Origin: Enterococcus raffinosus
Lineage (GTDB): Bacteria; Bacillota; Bacilli; Lactobacillales; Enterococcaceae
Reading direction: 5' to 3'
Length of the DNA: 64,000 nt
NCBI RefSeq assembly: GCF_001886185.1
Contig: NZ_JXLA01000018.1
Location: 18,024 to 82,023, forward strand
Part shown: piece by piece, positions 55,641 through 64,000 of the stretch
Layout of the letters: every line of letters starts with the position of its first letter
Position numbering within the stretch: position 1 is the stretch's first letter
Position numbers and translations under genes: made by a program
The notes under the pieces: model-generated
Told to the model about the DNA's origin: nothing
What the model saw: the letters and a program-made list of their open reading frames with translations, nothing else
Database searches by the model: none

Positions 55641-56312
55641 ATGGAAAATATTTCAATTGCAATTGACGGTCCAGCATCCTCTGGAAAAAGTACAGTAGCA
55701 AAAATTTTAGCAAATGATTTCAATTTTATATATGTTGACACAGGTGCAATGTATCGGGCGATTACTTATTTAGCAATCAAGCATCAGATACCTTTTTCGG
55801 ATGAAGCGGCTTTGGCGGAGTTGACGAAGCAATATCCAATCACCTTCAAACAATCTGCTTACGGACAATTAGTATTTGCAGATAATGAGGAAATTACCCA
55901 AGCAATTCGCCAAACGGACGTTACAGCTGCTGTATCAGAAGTTTCTTCACATGGTAAAGTTCGAGAAGAGCTAGTAGAGGCTCAACGTCAACTAGCTCAA
56001 AAAGGCGGAGTCGTAATGGACGGTCGCGATATTGGTACGACCGTCTTACCTAAAGCGGAGGTAAAGATTTTTTTGGTGGCAAGTGTTGAAGAACGGGCGC
56101 AGCGTCGCTACAAGGAGAATCAGGAAAAGGGTATAAAAATGGACTTTGAAGCAATCAAAGAAGCCATCGCAAAACGCGATTATTTAGATTCTCATAGAGA
56201 AGTCTCGCCATTAGTGCAAGCAGCAGATGCTGAATTGGTCGATACAACTGGAATGTCGATCGAACAGGTAGTAACGAAGATTAAAGAGGTCATTTACTCA
56301 AAAGGTTTCTAA
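55641..56312 (+). CDS. cmk: Cytidylate kinase Cmk
   Basis: A protein of 223 residues. The P-loop is [34 protein letters not shown] and [22 protein letters not shown] are diagnostic. It phosphorylates CMP and dCMP. It precedes the S1-like gene, as in B. subtilis (cmk-ypfD). Confidence 0.97.
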   Translation: MENISIAIDGPASSGKSTVAKILANDFNFIYVDTGAMYRAITYLAIKHQIPFSDEAALAELTKQYPITFKQSAYGQLVFADNEEITQAIRQTDVTAAVSEVSSHGKVREELVEAQRQLAQKGGVVMDGRDIGTTVLPKAEVKIFLVASVEERAQRRYKENQEKGIKMDFEAIKEAIAKRDYLDSHREVSPLVQAADAELVDTTGMSIEQVVTKIKEVIYSKGF

Positions 56313-56332
56313 ATTTTGGATAAAATCGATAA

Positions 56333-56388
56333 ATAAAGCGAAATTCTTTCAAATTTTTAGAAAAAAAGAAGAAATCGCTTTATTTTTC
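56333..56388 (+). terminator. Terminator after cmk
   Basis: AAAGCGA (56335-56341) pairs with TCGCTTT (56375-56381), with partial inner pairing of TTCTTTC to GAA-rich sequence, followed by ATTTTT. Confidence 0.7.
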
Positions 56389-56458
56389 ATGTGGATTATT
56401 CTAAAATAGAACATGTAGTGTATTTTACGCAGAATTGTTGGTAAGGAGGACAAACGAC

Positions 56459-57679
56459 ATGACAGAATTAGAACAAAATTCGATGGAAAACGAAAATGTT
56501 TCCATGGAAGCAGCAATGGAAAGTGTGCATGAAGTTCAAGTTGGCGATATTGTTAAAGGTGAGGTGCTCGCCTTAGAAGATAAACAAGTTATCGTTGGTA
56601 TTGAAGGTGCAGGGGTAGAAGGTGTAGTTCCTGCTAAAGAACTTTCAACATTACCTGTTGAAGATATCAATGAAGAAGTCAAGGTTGGCGATATTCTTGA
56701 TTTAGTCGTTATCTCTTCTATCGGAAAAGACAAAGAAAATGGTAGTTATCTTCTTTCTAAACGACGCTTAGATGCGAAAAAGGTTTGGGAAGATATCGAA
56801 AAAGAATTCCAAGATGGAAAAATTATCGAAGCACCGGTAACTAGCAGCGTCAAAGGTGGTTTAGTAGTTGATGTAGGTGTACGTGGTTTTGTACCAGCAT
56901 CAATGATTGACGATCACTTTGTGGATGATTTTTCAGCGTATACTGGAAAAACATTGAAATTCAAAATTATTGAAATCGAGCCTTCTGAGAATCGTTTGAT
57001 TCTATCTCATAAAGCAGTGGTGGAAGCTGAAAAAGCAGAGAAGAAAAAGGAAATTTTAGCAGATCTATATGAAGGTCAAGTCATTAAGGGGCAAGTTGCT
57101 CGTCTTACAGATTTCGGTGCATTTATTGATCTTGGCGGTATTGATGGATTGGTTCACGTATCAGAAATTTCTCACAGCCATGTGGCAAAACCTGCGGATG
57201 TCTTGAATGTAGGCGATGAAGTTGAAGTTCAAGTGCTTTCTGTAGATCCAGAGAAAGAGCGTATCTCTTTATCAATTAAAGCGAATCTGCCTGGTCCTTG
57301 GACAGATATCGAAGAAAAAGCAGCACCTGGTTCAATCCTTGAAGGAACAGTGAAACGCTTAACCAGCTTCGGTGCTTTTGTTGAAATTTTCCCTGGTGTA
57401 GAGGGACTTGTTCATATTTCTCAAATTTCTCACAAGCATATTGCGACACCGCACGAAGTCTTACATGAGGGGGATCAAGTACAAGTAAAAGTTCTTGAAG
57501 TACATCCTGAAGAGCATCGTGTAGCACTTTCAATTAAAGCATTGGAAGAAAAGCCTGAAGAGGCTAAAGCAGAACCTGTAGAAGAAGAATCTTATGAGTT
57601 GCCTGAGGAAAATACTGGCTTCACAATGGGAGACATCTTAGGCGACGCTTTAAATGAAGACTCAGAGGACAACGAATAA
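56459..57679 (+). CDS. rpsA: Ribosomal protein S1 homologue (YpfD/RpsA type), four S1 domains
   Basis: A protein of 406 residues with four S1 RNA-binding domains at roughly 15-85, 105-170, 190-260 and 275-345. Blocks include GQVIKGQVARLTDFGAFIDLGGIDGLVHVSEISH and GSILEGTVKRLTSFGAFVEIFPGVEGLVHISQISH. It has fewer repeats than the six of E. coli S1, as is usual in Firmicutes, where its role in translation initiation is less central. The C-terminus is acidic. AAGGAGGA precedes the ATG. Confidence 0.93.
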   Translation: MTELEQNSMENENVSMEAAMESVHEVQVGDIVKGEVLALEDKQVIVGIEGAGVEGVVPAKELSTLPVEDINEEVKVGDILDLVVISSIGKDKENGSYLLSKRRLDAKKVWEDIEKEFQDGKIIEAPVTSSVKGGLVVDVGVRGFVPASMIDDHFVDDFSAYTGKTLKFKIIEIEPSENRLILSHKAVVEAEKAEKKKEILADLYEGQVIKGQVARLTDFGAFIDLGGIDGLVHVSEISHSHVAKPADVLNVGDEVEVQVLSVDPEKERISLSIKANLPGPWTDIEEKAAPGSILEGTVKRLTSFGAFVEIFPGVEGLVHISQISHKHIATPHEVLHEGDQVQVKVLEVHPEEHRVALSIKALEEKPEEAKAEPVEEESYELPEENTGFTMGDILGDALNEDSEDNE

Positions 57680-57693
57680 ATATTAGCTATTTT

Positions 57694-57722
57694 GAGGCGT
57701 GTTTAAGCACGCCTCTTTTTTA
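57694..57722 (+). terminator. Terminator of rpsA
   Basis: GAGGCGTG (57694-57701) pairs with CACGCCTC (57708-57715) and is followed by TTTTTT. Confidence 0.93.
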
Positions 57723-58116
57723 TGCAGAAATCATTGAATGCGTATAAAAACTGAAAATTCTTCAAACGGAAACAACTTAATTTTCTTATTAATTCATCCG
57801 TGAAAATGATTCCTTCTCTTGCAAGAAGGAGCTTTCTTGGTTAAACTAAAGAGAATTTGAAAAAAATTGCCGTTGCTAGCTCTACTAAGTAGTTCATTAG
57901 TAGAAGAGAATGTAGTTGAATCGATAATAGATTTTGTGGAAATTTATTCTAGCAATTTGAGTATGCTCTAAGTTTTATAGTATGTTTTTGTCCTAGTAGA
58001 CTTAGTTGCTGCTATGGATTGGAACAGGACATACTTATCACAAAAGTAGATACTATGAGCATTAGGCTCATTTTTTAAAAAATTTAATACAGTAATTAGG
58101 AACGAGGAATTAAATT
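57723..58116 (+). ncRNA. Structured intergenic region upstream of der, candidate ncRNA or leader
   Basis: These 394 bases hold no convincing coding frame. They do hold several stems: CCTTCTcttgcAAGAAGG near 57811, CTCTACTAA with TTAGTAG-AGAG at 57879-57907, and a bulged long-range pairing of AGTATG/GTCCT near 57979-57996 with AGGACATACTT near 58026. An intrinsic terminator at 58055-58077 follows, only 40 bases before der. A terminator without a gene before it points to a small RNA or an attenuated leader. I do not recognise a known family (not RNase P, 6S, SRP RNA or tmRNA on sight). Confidence 0.4.
58055..58077 (+). terminator. Intrinsic terminator just upstream of der
   Basis: TGAGC pairs with GCTCA (with flanking A-T pairs) over a short loop, followed by TTTTT. 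Confidence 0.75.
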
Positions 58117-59427
58117 ATGTCAAATCCTACAATTGCCATCGTTGGCCGTCCGAACGTCGGTAAATCAACATTATTTAATCGAATCGCTGGGGAACGCATT
58201 TCAATCGTGGAGGATACGCCTGGCGTAACACGTGATCGAATCTATGCAAAAGGTGAATGGCTGGATCATGAATTCTCAATCATTGATACCGGTGGAATCG
58301 ATATTGGTGATGAACCTTTTATGGAACAAATTAAGCAACAGGCTCAAATTGCGATTGATGAAGCAGATGTGATTTTGCTTGTGGCAAGTGGAAAAGAAGG
58401 CGTCACTGATGCAGATGAAGCAGTAGCAAAAATTTTGTATCGCAGTAAAAAACCAATCATCTTAATGGTGAATAAAGTAGATAATCCTGAAATGCGTAAC
58501 GACATTTACGAATTCTATTCTTTGGGATTAGGAGAACCATATCCTGTTTCTGGAAGCCATGGGCTTGGTTTAGGAGATGTACTAGATGAAGCAGTCAAAC
58601 ATTTCCCAGCAGAAAATGAAGATGATGAAGATCAATCTATCAAATTTAGTTTAATTGGTCGGCCGAATGTTGGAAAATCTTCACTAATCAATGCTATTTT
58701 AGGCGAAGACCGAGTGATCGTTTCAGATATTGAAGGAACAACAAGGGATGCAATTGATACAAAATTTGTTGGCGAAAACGGTCAAGAATTTACAATGATT
58801 GATACAGCTGGAATGCGGAAACGCGGCAAAGTTTATGAAAATACAGAAAAGTATTCTGTTATGCGTGCGATGCGCGCGATTGACCGCTCGGATGTTGTTC
58901 TTGTCGTTTTAAACGGGGAAGAAGGGATTCGTGAACAAGATAAGCGAATCGCCGGTTATGCCCATGAGGCGGGTCGAGGTGTGATTATCGTGGTCAATAA
59001 ATGGGATCTGGTCAAAAAAGATACCAATACCATGAAAAAATTCGAGGAAGAAATTCGTGATGAGTTTGCTTATCTGGATTATGCACCAATTGTTTTTGTC
59101 TCAGCAATGACCAAGCAACGTTTGAATAGAATTCCAACGATGATAGAAGAGGTCAGCATGAATCAGAACTTGCGTATCCCATCTTCTGTATTGAACGACA
59201 TCATTATGGACGCTGTTGCAATTAATCCAACACCGACAGATAAAGGCAAGCGATTAAAGATTTTTTATGCGACTCAAGTAGCGGTAAAGCCTCCGACATT
59301 TGTGGTTTTTGTAAATGAAGAGGAACTTATGCATTTTTCTTATGCACGGTTTTTAGAAAATCAAATTCGAAAGGCATTTGAGTTTGAAGGAACACCGATA
59401 AAAATAATTGCTCGGAGAAGAAAATAA
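58117..59427 (+). CDS. der: Ribosome-assembly GTPase Der (EngA)
   Basis: A protein of 436 residues with two tandem G domains, each with GRPNVGKS (near residues 9 and 181). [19 protein letters not shown], then [21 protein letters not shown] and NKWDLV are the G motifs. A C-terminal KH-like domain ends the protein. It is essential for 50S subunit assembly. GAACGAGGAATTAAATT precedes the ATG. Confidence 0.97.
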   Translation: MSNPTIAIVGRPNVGKSTLFNRIAGERISIVEDTPGVTRDRIYAKGEWLDHEFSIIDTGGIDIGDEPFMEQIKQQAQIAIDEADVILLVASGKEGVTDADEAVAKILYRSKKPIILMVNKVDNPEMRNDIYEFYSLGLGEPYPVSGSHGLGLGDVLDEAVKHFPAENEDDEDQSIKFSLIGRPNVGKSSLINAILGEDRVIVSDIEGTTRDAIDTKFVGENGQEFTMIDTAGMRKRGKVYENTEKYSVMRAMRAIDRSDVVLVVLNGEEGIREQDKRIAGYAHEAGRGVIIVVNKWDLVKKDTNTMKKFEEEIRDEFAYLDYAPIVFVSAMTKQRLNRIPTMIEEVSMNQNLRIPSSVLNDIIMDAVAINPTPTDKGKRLKIFYATQVAVKPPTFVVFVNEEELMHFSYARFLENQIRKAFEFEGTPIKIIARRRK

Positions 59428-59517
59428 GGTATTTTATCATACTTTTATTTTGGTGACAACAGATTTCTCTGAATGATAAAACAACCATGAATTTTGTGCC
59501 ATTAATCGTTAAAAACC

Positions 59518-59546
59518 TTGCTAACATAAGGTTCTTATGCTATCGT
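59518..59546 (+). promoter_or_regulatory. Probable promoter of hup
   Basis: TTGCTA and TATCGT are 17 bases apart about 110 bases before the HU gene. The match to consensus is moderate. Confidence 0.45.
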
Positions 59547-59655
59547 TATAACAGAATATTGACCAAATCAATATTTCTTTGCTGATGGCTGGACCACTCA
59601 GTTATCAGTTGATGTTTAGACATCACTACTCATTTCTCAGGAGGTGAATTCATTC

Positions 59656-59931
59656 ATGGCAAACAAAGCAGAATTGATCGAAAAAGTTGCAGCAGCTACT
59701 GACTTAACTAAGAAAGACGCTACAGCTGCTGTCGATGCTGTATTTTCAACTATCCAAGACGCATTAGCTGAAGGTGAAAAAGTTCAGTTGATCGGCTTCG
59801 GTAACTTTGAAGTACGTGAACGTGCGGCCCGTAAAGGACGTAACCCACAAACTGGTGAAGAAATCGAAATTCCAGCAAGCAAAGTACCTGCGTTCAAACC
59901 AGGTAAAGCGTTAAAAGACGCAGTTAAATAA
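59656..59931 (+). CDS. hup: DNA-binding protein HU
   Basis: A protein of 91 residues: [29 protein letters not shown], then [44 protein letters not shown], the full HU pattern with the proline-tipped DNA-binding arms. It bends and packs chromosomal DNA. AGGAGGTGA lies upstream. An in-frame GTG at 59644 is too close to that site. Confidence 0.98.
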   Translation: MANKAELIEKVAAATDLTKKDATAAVDAVFSTIQDALAEGEKVQLIGFGNFEVRERAARKGRNPQTGEEIEIPASKVPAFKPGKALKDAVK

Positions 59932-59942
59932 TTTTTGCTGCT

Positions 59943-59980
59943 AAAACCGTTGTGACTTTAACAGTCACAGCGGTTTTTTG
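59943..59980 (+). terminator. Terminator of hup
   Basis: AACCGTTGTGACT pairs with AGTCACAGCGGTT, with one G-T pair, and is followed by TTTT. Confidence 0.93.
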
Positions 59981-60196
59981 TCTGAAATGAGAACAAAATT
60001 AATTGATACTTATTTCTTTTTGATGTCGTTATTTCATTCTGTTTGTAACTTATTTTTTGTTTTACGAAAGGCTTTACATACGATAAAATGAAGAAAAGAT
60101 TTTTATTTTTTCTTTGGAGTAGCTCAATGGCTTTTTAGAAAATGATATACTACTCAATAATGGGAGAAAAAATAAGGGAAGAAAGAGGGTGAAGCG

Positions 60197-60922
60197 ATGT
60201 CAAAGGAGCGTCTATTTTATGTTGAGAAAAACGACTCTTGGCATTCGTATGAGTTTCTTGCACAAAGAAAAAATGATCCTAAGTGGCGACAAGCTTTTTT
60301 AGAAGCAGATGCATTACTGGAACAAGAAGATAAGAAAAGAAAGCGTCGCAACTTTATTATATTGCTAGTATCTGTTCCGCTATTATTGATTCTTGTTTTA
60401 GTCGGACTGTATTTTTATGGATCTTCGGATGAAGAGGCAATTCCCAAACGAGAAGTAAGTTTGAACGATTCGACATCTGTTTCCACAGTGGCGACAGATG
60501 AATCAAAGACAATTGATACTTCCAGTGTTGGTCAGGTGCTAACAACTCCTTGGGGCGAACAGGTAACCGTATTGAGAATTCTATCCAATGGAGAACGTGT
60601 GATCAAAGAAGGCTACTCCCCATCAGATTTAAATGGAGATGGCCTGTTAACCTTTGAAGAGCTGTCAGAAGTGGAAGAAAAAGCAAATCAAGGGGTTCAA
60701 CAACCTTACCAACAACCACAACAGGGACAAAACTATCAGCAACAACCCCAACAAGGGCAAAGCTATCAGCAACAACCGCAACAGGATCAAAATAATCAGC
60801 AACAAACGCCTCAAGATAATCAACAAGGTGTACAGCCAAGTCAATCCAACGGGCAACAGACTCCTTCAAATCAGGACGGTGGCACTACACAGAATCAGCA
60901 AAACACACCACAAAGTCAATAA
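60197..60922 (+). CDS. Single-pass membrane protein with EF-hand-like motif and Gln-rich repeat tail
   Basis: A protein of 241 residues of unknown function. Residues 1-51 are charged and cytoplasmic. A membrane helix follows at about 52-75 (FIILLVSVPLLLILVLVGLYFYG). An outside part follows, with TTPWGEQVTVLRI. Residues 144-155 read DLNGDGLLTFEE, a good EF-hand calcium loop (Asp, Asn, Asp, backbone, Thr, Glu at positions 1, 3, 5, 7, 9, 12). The tail from about 165 is a Gln/Pro/Asn-rich repeat. I know no close named family. It lies between hup and the AroB-like gene, and AAAGAGGGTGAAGCG precedes the ATG. Confidence 0.8.
   Translation: MSKERLFYVEKNDSWHSYEFLAQRKNDPKWRQAFLEADALLEQEDKKRKRRNFIILLVSVPLLLILVLVGLYFYGSSDEEAIPKREVSLNDSTSVSTVATDESKTIDTSSVGQVLTTPWGEQVTVLRILSNGERVIKEGYSPSDLNGDGLLTFEELSEVEEKANQGVQQPYQQPQQGQNYQQQPQQGQSYQQQPQQDQNNQQQTPQDNQQGVQPSQSNGQQTPSNQDGGTTQNQQNTPQSQ
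60712..60822 (+). repeat. Gln-rich short tandem repeat in the EF-hand membrane protein
   Basis: About four units of roughly ten codons, of the type YQQQPQQGQN and YQQQPQQGQS, with third-base variation. Such repeats often vary in copy number between strains and form flexible wall-spanning tails. Confidence 0.8.
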
Positions 60923-61018
60923 CTAAGTACTTTTATTCTTACGTGAATTGTATTTTTTGTAGGTATAATCCAGATACTTTTTTATTCCTGTAATAAATAG
61001 AGATGAAATGTCTCATAG

Positions 61019-61051
61019 CCTTTCGCAGTTTTGTTGCGGGAGGTTTTTTTG
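61019..61051 (+). terminator. Terminator between the EF-hand protein and the AroB-like gene
   Basis: CCTTTCGCA (61019-61027) pairs with TGCGGGAGG (61035-61043), including two G-U pairs, and is followed by seven T residues. A TATAAT at 60964 upstream suggests it could instead act in a short leader of the next gene. Confidence 0.75.
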
Positions 61052-61083
61052 TAGTATAAAATAAAGAAAACGGGGTGAGCGGG

Positions 61084-62136
61084 ATGGAAATAACCTATCA
61101 AAATAAAAAGAAGGAAACACAGATTATTTATGGAGAGACCGTCGCTTCAATGATGCGTGAAAAAGATTTACAAAATAAACAAATACTATTTTGTGGAAAT
61201 CAACGATACTATGATCTGTACGCTGAAAAACTACGACAATTTATCCCTAAAACGAGTACTCATGACTGGTTTATCACGCCTAACAATCGATACTGCAATA
61301 CAATGGAAAGTTTTCAAGAATTGATTCGTTTTTTAGAACGCTTTAGCCGACAAAAGGAAACAATCTTTCTTGGGATCGGAAACGAAGGGGTTATTGAGCT
61401 TTTGGGTTTTACCCACCATGTTACCAATCTCTCAGCAGAGCTTTGCTTTTTTCCTGTATCACTTAGATCCTTTGCTCAAAGTCTGTCCTTTATTGATCAG
61501 ATAGTTTCAGATAAAAATTTGATGACAGTCATGGAAATCGAAGAGGTACCAAAAAGCATTCTGTTTGATCATACTTTGGCTGATCAACAAAAAACTGGGA
61601 AAATGGTAGACCTTTTGACCTTGATTCGTTGTGGTATAGTCTGTGATTATTCCTTTTTACAAAGTTTATACAAGAATTTTCCTACGCGGGAAGCCCTTTT
61701 TCAGCACTCTTTTTCTGCTTTCAGCGAGACGCTGATCTATTACTATCAGGACAATAGCGAGGAACTGCGTAATTTTGGTAAAATATTTGAGAAAGCTTTT
61801 TTTCAAACAGAGAATGGGTCATTATTATCCAATAGTATGAAGACGATGTTTGGCTTGTTATTTGAGTTTGCATGGAATGTCACAACAAGCAATCTTCATT
61901 TCAATTTTAAAAATTTTATGATATGGTTGGTGCGATTAGGATTTCCTATTATGATGCCAGAAGGAATCTCCTTGGCTGATTACGGGCAGCAAGTCATTGC
62001 CTTAGCGCAGGAAAAGCCCTTAGCAGGATTAATTCAAATCGGTGAAGTCGGTATGGAAAAAGTCCCGACCCAAAAAGAGTTGCTTCAAACATTTGAAGTA
62101 TATCAAAAAATCGTAACAGAGATCAGGGGAGAATAG
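61084..62136 (+). CDS. Degenerate dehydroquinate synthase-like protein at the ancestral aro locus
   Basis: A protein of 350 residues, the length of AroB. TIFLGIGNEGVIELLGFTHHVTNLSAELCFFPVSLRSFAQSL lines up with the AroB GGGVIGDLAGFVAATYMRGI and IPTTLLAQ region, and a helical C-terminal half follows. The glycine loop is GIGNEG, and the SVGGK block and metal-binding Glu/His residues are not visible. It is therefore an AroB-fold protein that has probably lost catalysis. The next two genes are ypiA-like TPR and ypiB, which in Bacillus follow the aro genes. GGGGTGAG supports the ATG at 61084. Function unknown. Confidence 0.6.
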   Translation: MEITYQNKKKETQIIYGETVASMMREKDLQNKQILFCGNQRYYDLYAEKLRQFIPKTSTHDWFITPNNRYCNTMESFQELIRFLERFSRQKETIFLGIGNEGVIELLGFTHHVTNLSAELCFFPVSLRSFAQSLSFIDQIVSDKNLMTVMEIEEVPKSILFDHTLADQQKTGKMVDLLTLIRCGIVCDYSFLQSLYKNFPTREALFQHSFSAFSETLIYYYQDNSEELRNFGKIFEKAFFQTENGSLLSNSMKTMFGLLFEFAWNVTTSNLHFNFKNFMIWLVRLGFPIMMPEGISLADYGQQVIALAQEKPLAGLIQIGEVGMEKVPTQKELLQTFEVYQKIVTEIRGE

Positions 62137-63384
62137 ATGTCAAGTTATAGCGAAAAGATGCTTGCAGCATTAAAAAATGAAGATTTAACAGAAGCAAATC
62201 TAATGTTTGAAGAAGCATTAAAAAAAGATGATCCAGAAATTTTAGCTAGTTTAGCTGAAGAATTACAAGCGTTAGGTTTTTTAGAAGAAGCAAAAAAAGT
62301 ATTAGAAAAATTAGTGACTGATTTTCCTCAAGAAGATGTTTTTTACCTTTCTTTAGCAGAAATTGCGATTGAAAATGATGATATTGATGGAGCCTTCTCG
62401 TACTTAGAAAAAATTGAACCTGACAGTGAAAATTATCTAGAAAGTCTGTTAGTGACAGCCGACTTGTATCAGGTTCTAGGTATTCCTGAGGTTAGCGAAG
62501 CCAAGCTTTTACAAGCCAAAACGATTGCACCAGAAGAACCTTTGATTACATTTGCTCTTGCAGAGTTACATTTTTCTGCGAATCAATTAGGAGAGGCCAT
62601 CAATGACTATGGACAGCTTCAAAAACAGGGCATTGATGAGATCGCGAATGTTTCAATTGATGAAAGAATCGGTTCAGCCTATAGCATGATGGGCGGATTT
62701 GAAGAGGCGATCCCATTTTTAGAACGGGCATTGGAAAAAGAACATACTTCTGATCGGTTGTTCCAACTAGGATTTACTTACTATCAGTTGCATGATCACC
62801 AAAAAGCCATTAATTACTTACAGGAGTTAATTACACTTGATCCTCAATACCAAAGTGGCTATTACTATCTTGCTGACAGTTTGAAAGAAGAAGAATTACT
62901 GGAAGAAGCGTTGCTTTCTGCAGAGGAAGGAATCAAAGAAAATCCTTATCAAGTGGAACTACTGCATTTAGCCTCTGAAATCGCTTATCGATTGCGTGAT
63001 AGTAAAAAAGCTGAAGAGTTGTTAATTCAGGCAATTGAAACAGGCGATAAAACGGATGAAACTTTGTTGACATTAAGTAACCTTTATCTAAATGAAGACC
63101 AGCCTGATAAAGCGATCGAGATGATTTCCCAGATGGATGAGGAGGATAATCCTTACGCTGCATGGAATTTAGCGCAGGCCTATAACGAACTAGAAGATTT
63201 CGATGCGGCTCGCACCTATTATAAGCAAGCGTATGAAGATCTGTCTCATGAGCCGGACTTTTTGAAGGCTTACGGAATCTTTTTACGTGAGGATGGTCAA
63301 TTGGAACAGGCACGAGTTGTTTTAATGAGCTACTTGCAACAAGAACCTGGTGATTTAGAAGTACAATCATTATTAGAAGAGTAG
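62137..63384 (+). CDS. Tetratricopeptide-repeat protein, YpiA-like
   Basis: A protein of 415 residues made of about ten TPR-like helix pairs, for example ILASLAEELQALGFLEEAKKVLEKLV, SAYSMMGGFEEAIPFLERALEKE, LFQLGFTYYQLHDHQKAINYLQELI and AWNLAQAYNELEDFDAARTYYKQAYEDL. No membrane segment is seen. TPR proteins scaffold other proteins. The match to B. subtilis YpiA rests on position before ypiB and on repeat type. It starts one base after the stop of the AroB-like gene, so they are cotranscribed. Confidence 0.88.
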   Translation: MSSYSEKMLAALKNEDLTEANLMFEEALKKDDPEILASLAEELQALGFLEEAKKVLEKLVTDFPQEDVFYLSLAEIAIENDDIDGAFSYLEKIEPDSENYLESLLVTADLYQVLGIPEVSEAKLLQAKTIAPEEPLITFALAELHFSANQLGEAINDYGQLQKQGIDEIANVSIDERIGSAYSMMGGFEEAIPFLERALEKEHTSDRLFQLGFTYYQLHDHQKAINYLQELITLDPQYQSGYYYLADSLKEEELLEEALLSAEEGIKENPYQVELLHLASEIAYRLRDSKKAEELLIQAIETGDKTDETLLTLSNLYLNEDQPDKAIEMISQMDEEDNPYAAWNLAQAYNELEDFDAARTYYKQAYEDLSHEPDFLKAYGIFLREDGQLEQARVVLMSYLQQEPGDLEVQSLLEE

Positions 63385-63397
63385 AGAGGTGAGAAAA

Positions 63398-63943
63398 ATG
63401 ATCGATGTAGGTGAAAAGCGTGAATTTCTCGTGTGGTTGATCAATAATGTAAGTTTTCAACGTCGAGAAGTGATTTGGATTTTGAATTACTTAATTAATC
63501 ATGAAGCAATTCTACGAAATGTTCACATTGTCGAGCAGGCGCTAGAAACTAAACGTGGGTTAGTTTTTCGAGACATTACCCAACGTGAGGAACCGATGGT
63601 GTTTTCAATTGAGGGACATCAGTTTTCGAATAGTGATCAGATTTTTCATGAAATTCGTCTGCATTGGCAACAACCTTTATATCTAGAATGCATTTTTCCA
63701 AATTCATGGCAAAATGCACAATATTTATCCGTTCTTGAGGACAATCCCGCACTTTCTTGGAATGATAATGTTAGTGAAGAGATCGTAACGGAAGTGGAAA
63801 ACTATTTGAAATTTCAAGAACAGGAAGCACAAGTAGACTTATTGAAAAAGCAAATTGATATGGCCTTAGAAGATGGCGACAAGGAAGCTTTTCTCATCTT
63901 ATCAGATGAACTAAACAGGCTCAAATTAACCATACACGAATAA
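63398..63943 (+). CDS. ypiB: YpiB family (UPF0302) protein
   Basis: A protein of 181 residues. EKREFLVWLINNVSFQRREVIWILNYLINHEAILRNVHIVEQA is the YpiB/UPF0302 signature, and the C-terminal helices (LLKKQIDMALEDGDKEAFLILSDELNRL) form the second, IDEAL-type domain. The function is unclear. AGAGAGGTGAG favours the ATG at 63398 over the GTG at 63389. It is the last gene of the AroB-like/TPR/ypiB unit. Confidence 0.9.
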   Translation: MIDVGEKREFLVWLINNVSFQRREVIWILNYLINHEAILRNVHIVEQALETKRGLVFRDITQREEPMVFSIEGHQFSNSDQIFHEIRLHWQQPLYLECIFPNSWQNAQYLSVLEDNPALSWNDNVSEEIVTEVENYLKFQEQEAQVDLLKKQIDMALEDGDKEAFLILSDELNRLKLTIHE

Positions 63944-63970
63944 AAAGATACCGCAGACAATGAGCCGACC

Positions 63971-64000
63971 TCCAAAAGTTAGACCAAAATCTAACTCTTG
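63971..64000. repeat. Inverted repeat at window end, resembles an IS3-family terminus
   Basis: CAAAAGTTAGA (63974 on) and TCTAACTCTTG (ending 64000) are inverted copies around CCAAAA, preceded by TGAGCCGACCTC. A terminus with an AAAGTTAGAC-type core is common in IS3-family (IS150-like) elements of lactic acid bacteria, so an insertion sequence may begin here. No transposase is in the window, so this stays tentative. The palindrome could also be the ypiB terminator region. Confidence 0.35.

Overview
The window is chromosomal DNA of a low-GC Gram-positive coccus, most likely Enterococcus or a close relative in the Enterococcaceae. The evidence is the gene order hemW-hrcA-grpE-dnaK-dnaJ, dnaG-rpoD-mapZ-cvfB-fur-xerD-ribT-scpAB-rluB-ribU, fer-ypbB-recQ-ypbE-cmk-rpsA-der-hup and TPR-ypiB, together with MapZ, CIRCE operators and AT-rich codon use. 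A cobalamin cluster is unusual for this group. From memory it occurs in only some enterococci, so the species is not assigned. No rRNA, tRNA, CRISPR array or complete mobile element was found.

Layout. (1) 1-4150 is an accessory and partly decayed region: a truncated ANT(6)-type aminoglycoside adenylyltransferase, a TPP riboswitch with tenA, a 36-codon acetolactate-synthase remnant with its own promoter, a frameshifted precorrin-2 dehydrogenase (sirC type), and an APC-family permease. (2) 4531-27710 is one operon of about 23 kb and 28 genes for anaerobic adenosylcobalamin synthesis. It is preceded by an extended -10 promoter overlapped by a probable CcpA cre site, a cobalamin riboswitch and a 15-bp terminator. 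It encodes an ECF S component, the aminopropanol arm (cobD, pduX), the corrin ring enzymes (cobA-hemD, cbiK, L, H, F, G, D, J, E, T, C, A, P, B), the cobalt ECF transporter cbiMNQO, a PduO-type adenosyltransferase, hemC, a second hemD, a probable alpha-ribazole kinase (cblS-like), cobU, cobS and cobC. hemA, hemL, hemB and cobT are not in the window. (3) 27855-36052 holds an LCP wall enzyme, hemW and the HrcA/CIRCE heat-shock operon. (4) 36095-40505, on the minus strand, holds a degenerate AroB-like protein behind two tandem terminators, mprF and an alpha/beta hydrolase. (5) 40689-63943 is core genome: replication primase, sigma A, division-site marker, iron regulator, chromosome segregation, riboflavin uptake, RecQ, cmk, S1 protein, Der and HU. 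It also has an EF-hand/Gln-rich membrane protein, a second degenerate AroB-like protein at the position of the Bacillus aro genes, a TPR protein and YpiB. (6) The last 30 bases are an inverted repeat resembling the end of an IS3-family element.

How the genes work together. The cob operon would convert porphobilinogen to uroporphyrinogen III (HemC, HemD), then to precorrin-2 (CobA), sirohydrochlorin (SirC-type dehydrogenase), cobalt-sirohydrochlorin (CbiK) and on to the corrin ring. It would add an aminopropanol linker (PduX, CobD, CbiB) and finish the lower loop from alpha-ribazole phosphate, probably made from imported alpha-ribazole by CblS because CobT is absent. Expression appears gated by B12 (riboswitch) and by sugar status (cre).

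Main caution. Four reading-frame breaks (ilvB remnant, sirC, pduX end, cbiK) are each repaired by adding one base to a homopolymer (T5, A6, G4, A7). This looks like homopolymer undercalling in the sequence as much as real gene decay, so read data should settle whether sirC and cbiK are intact.
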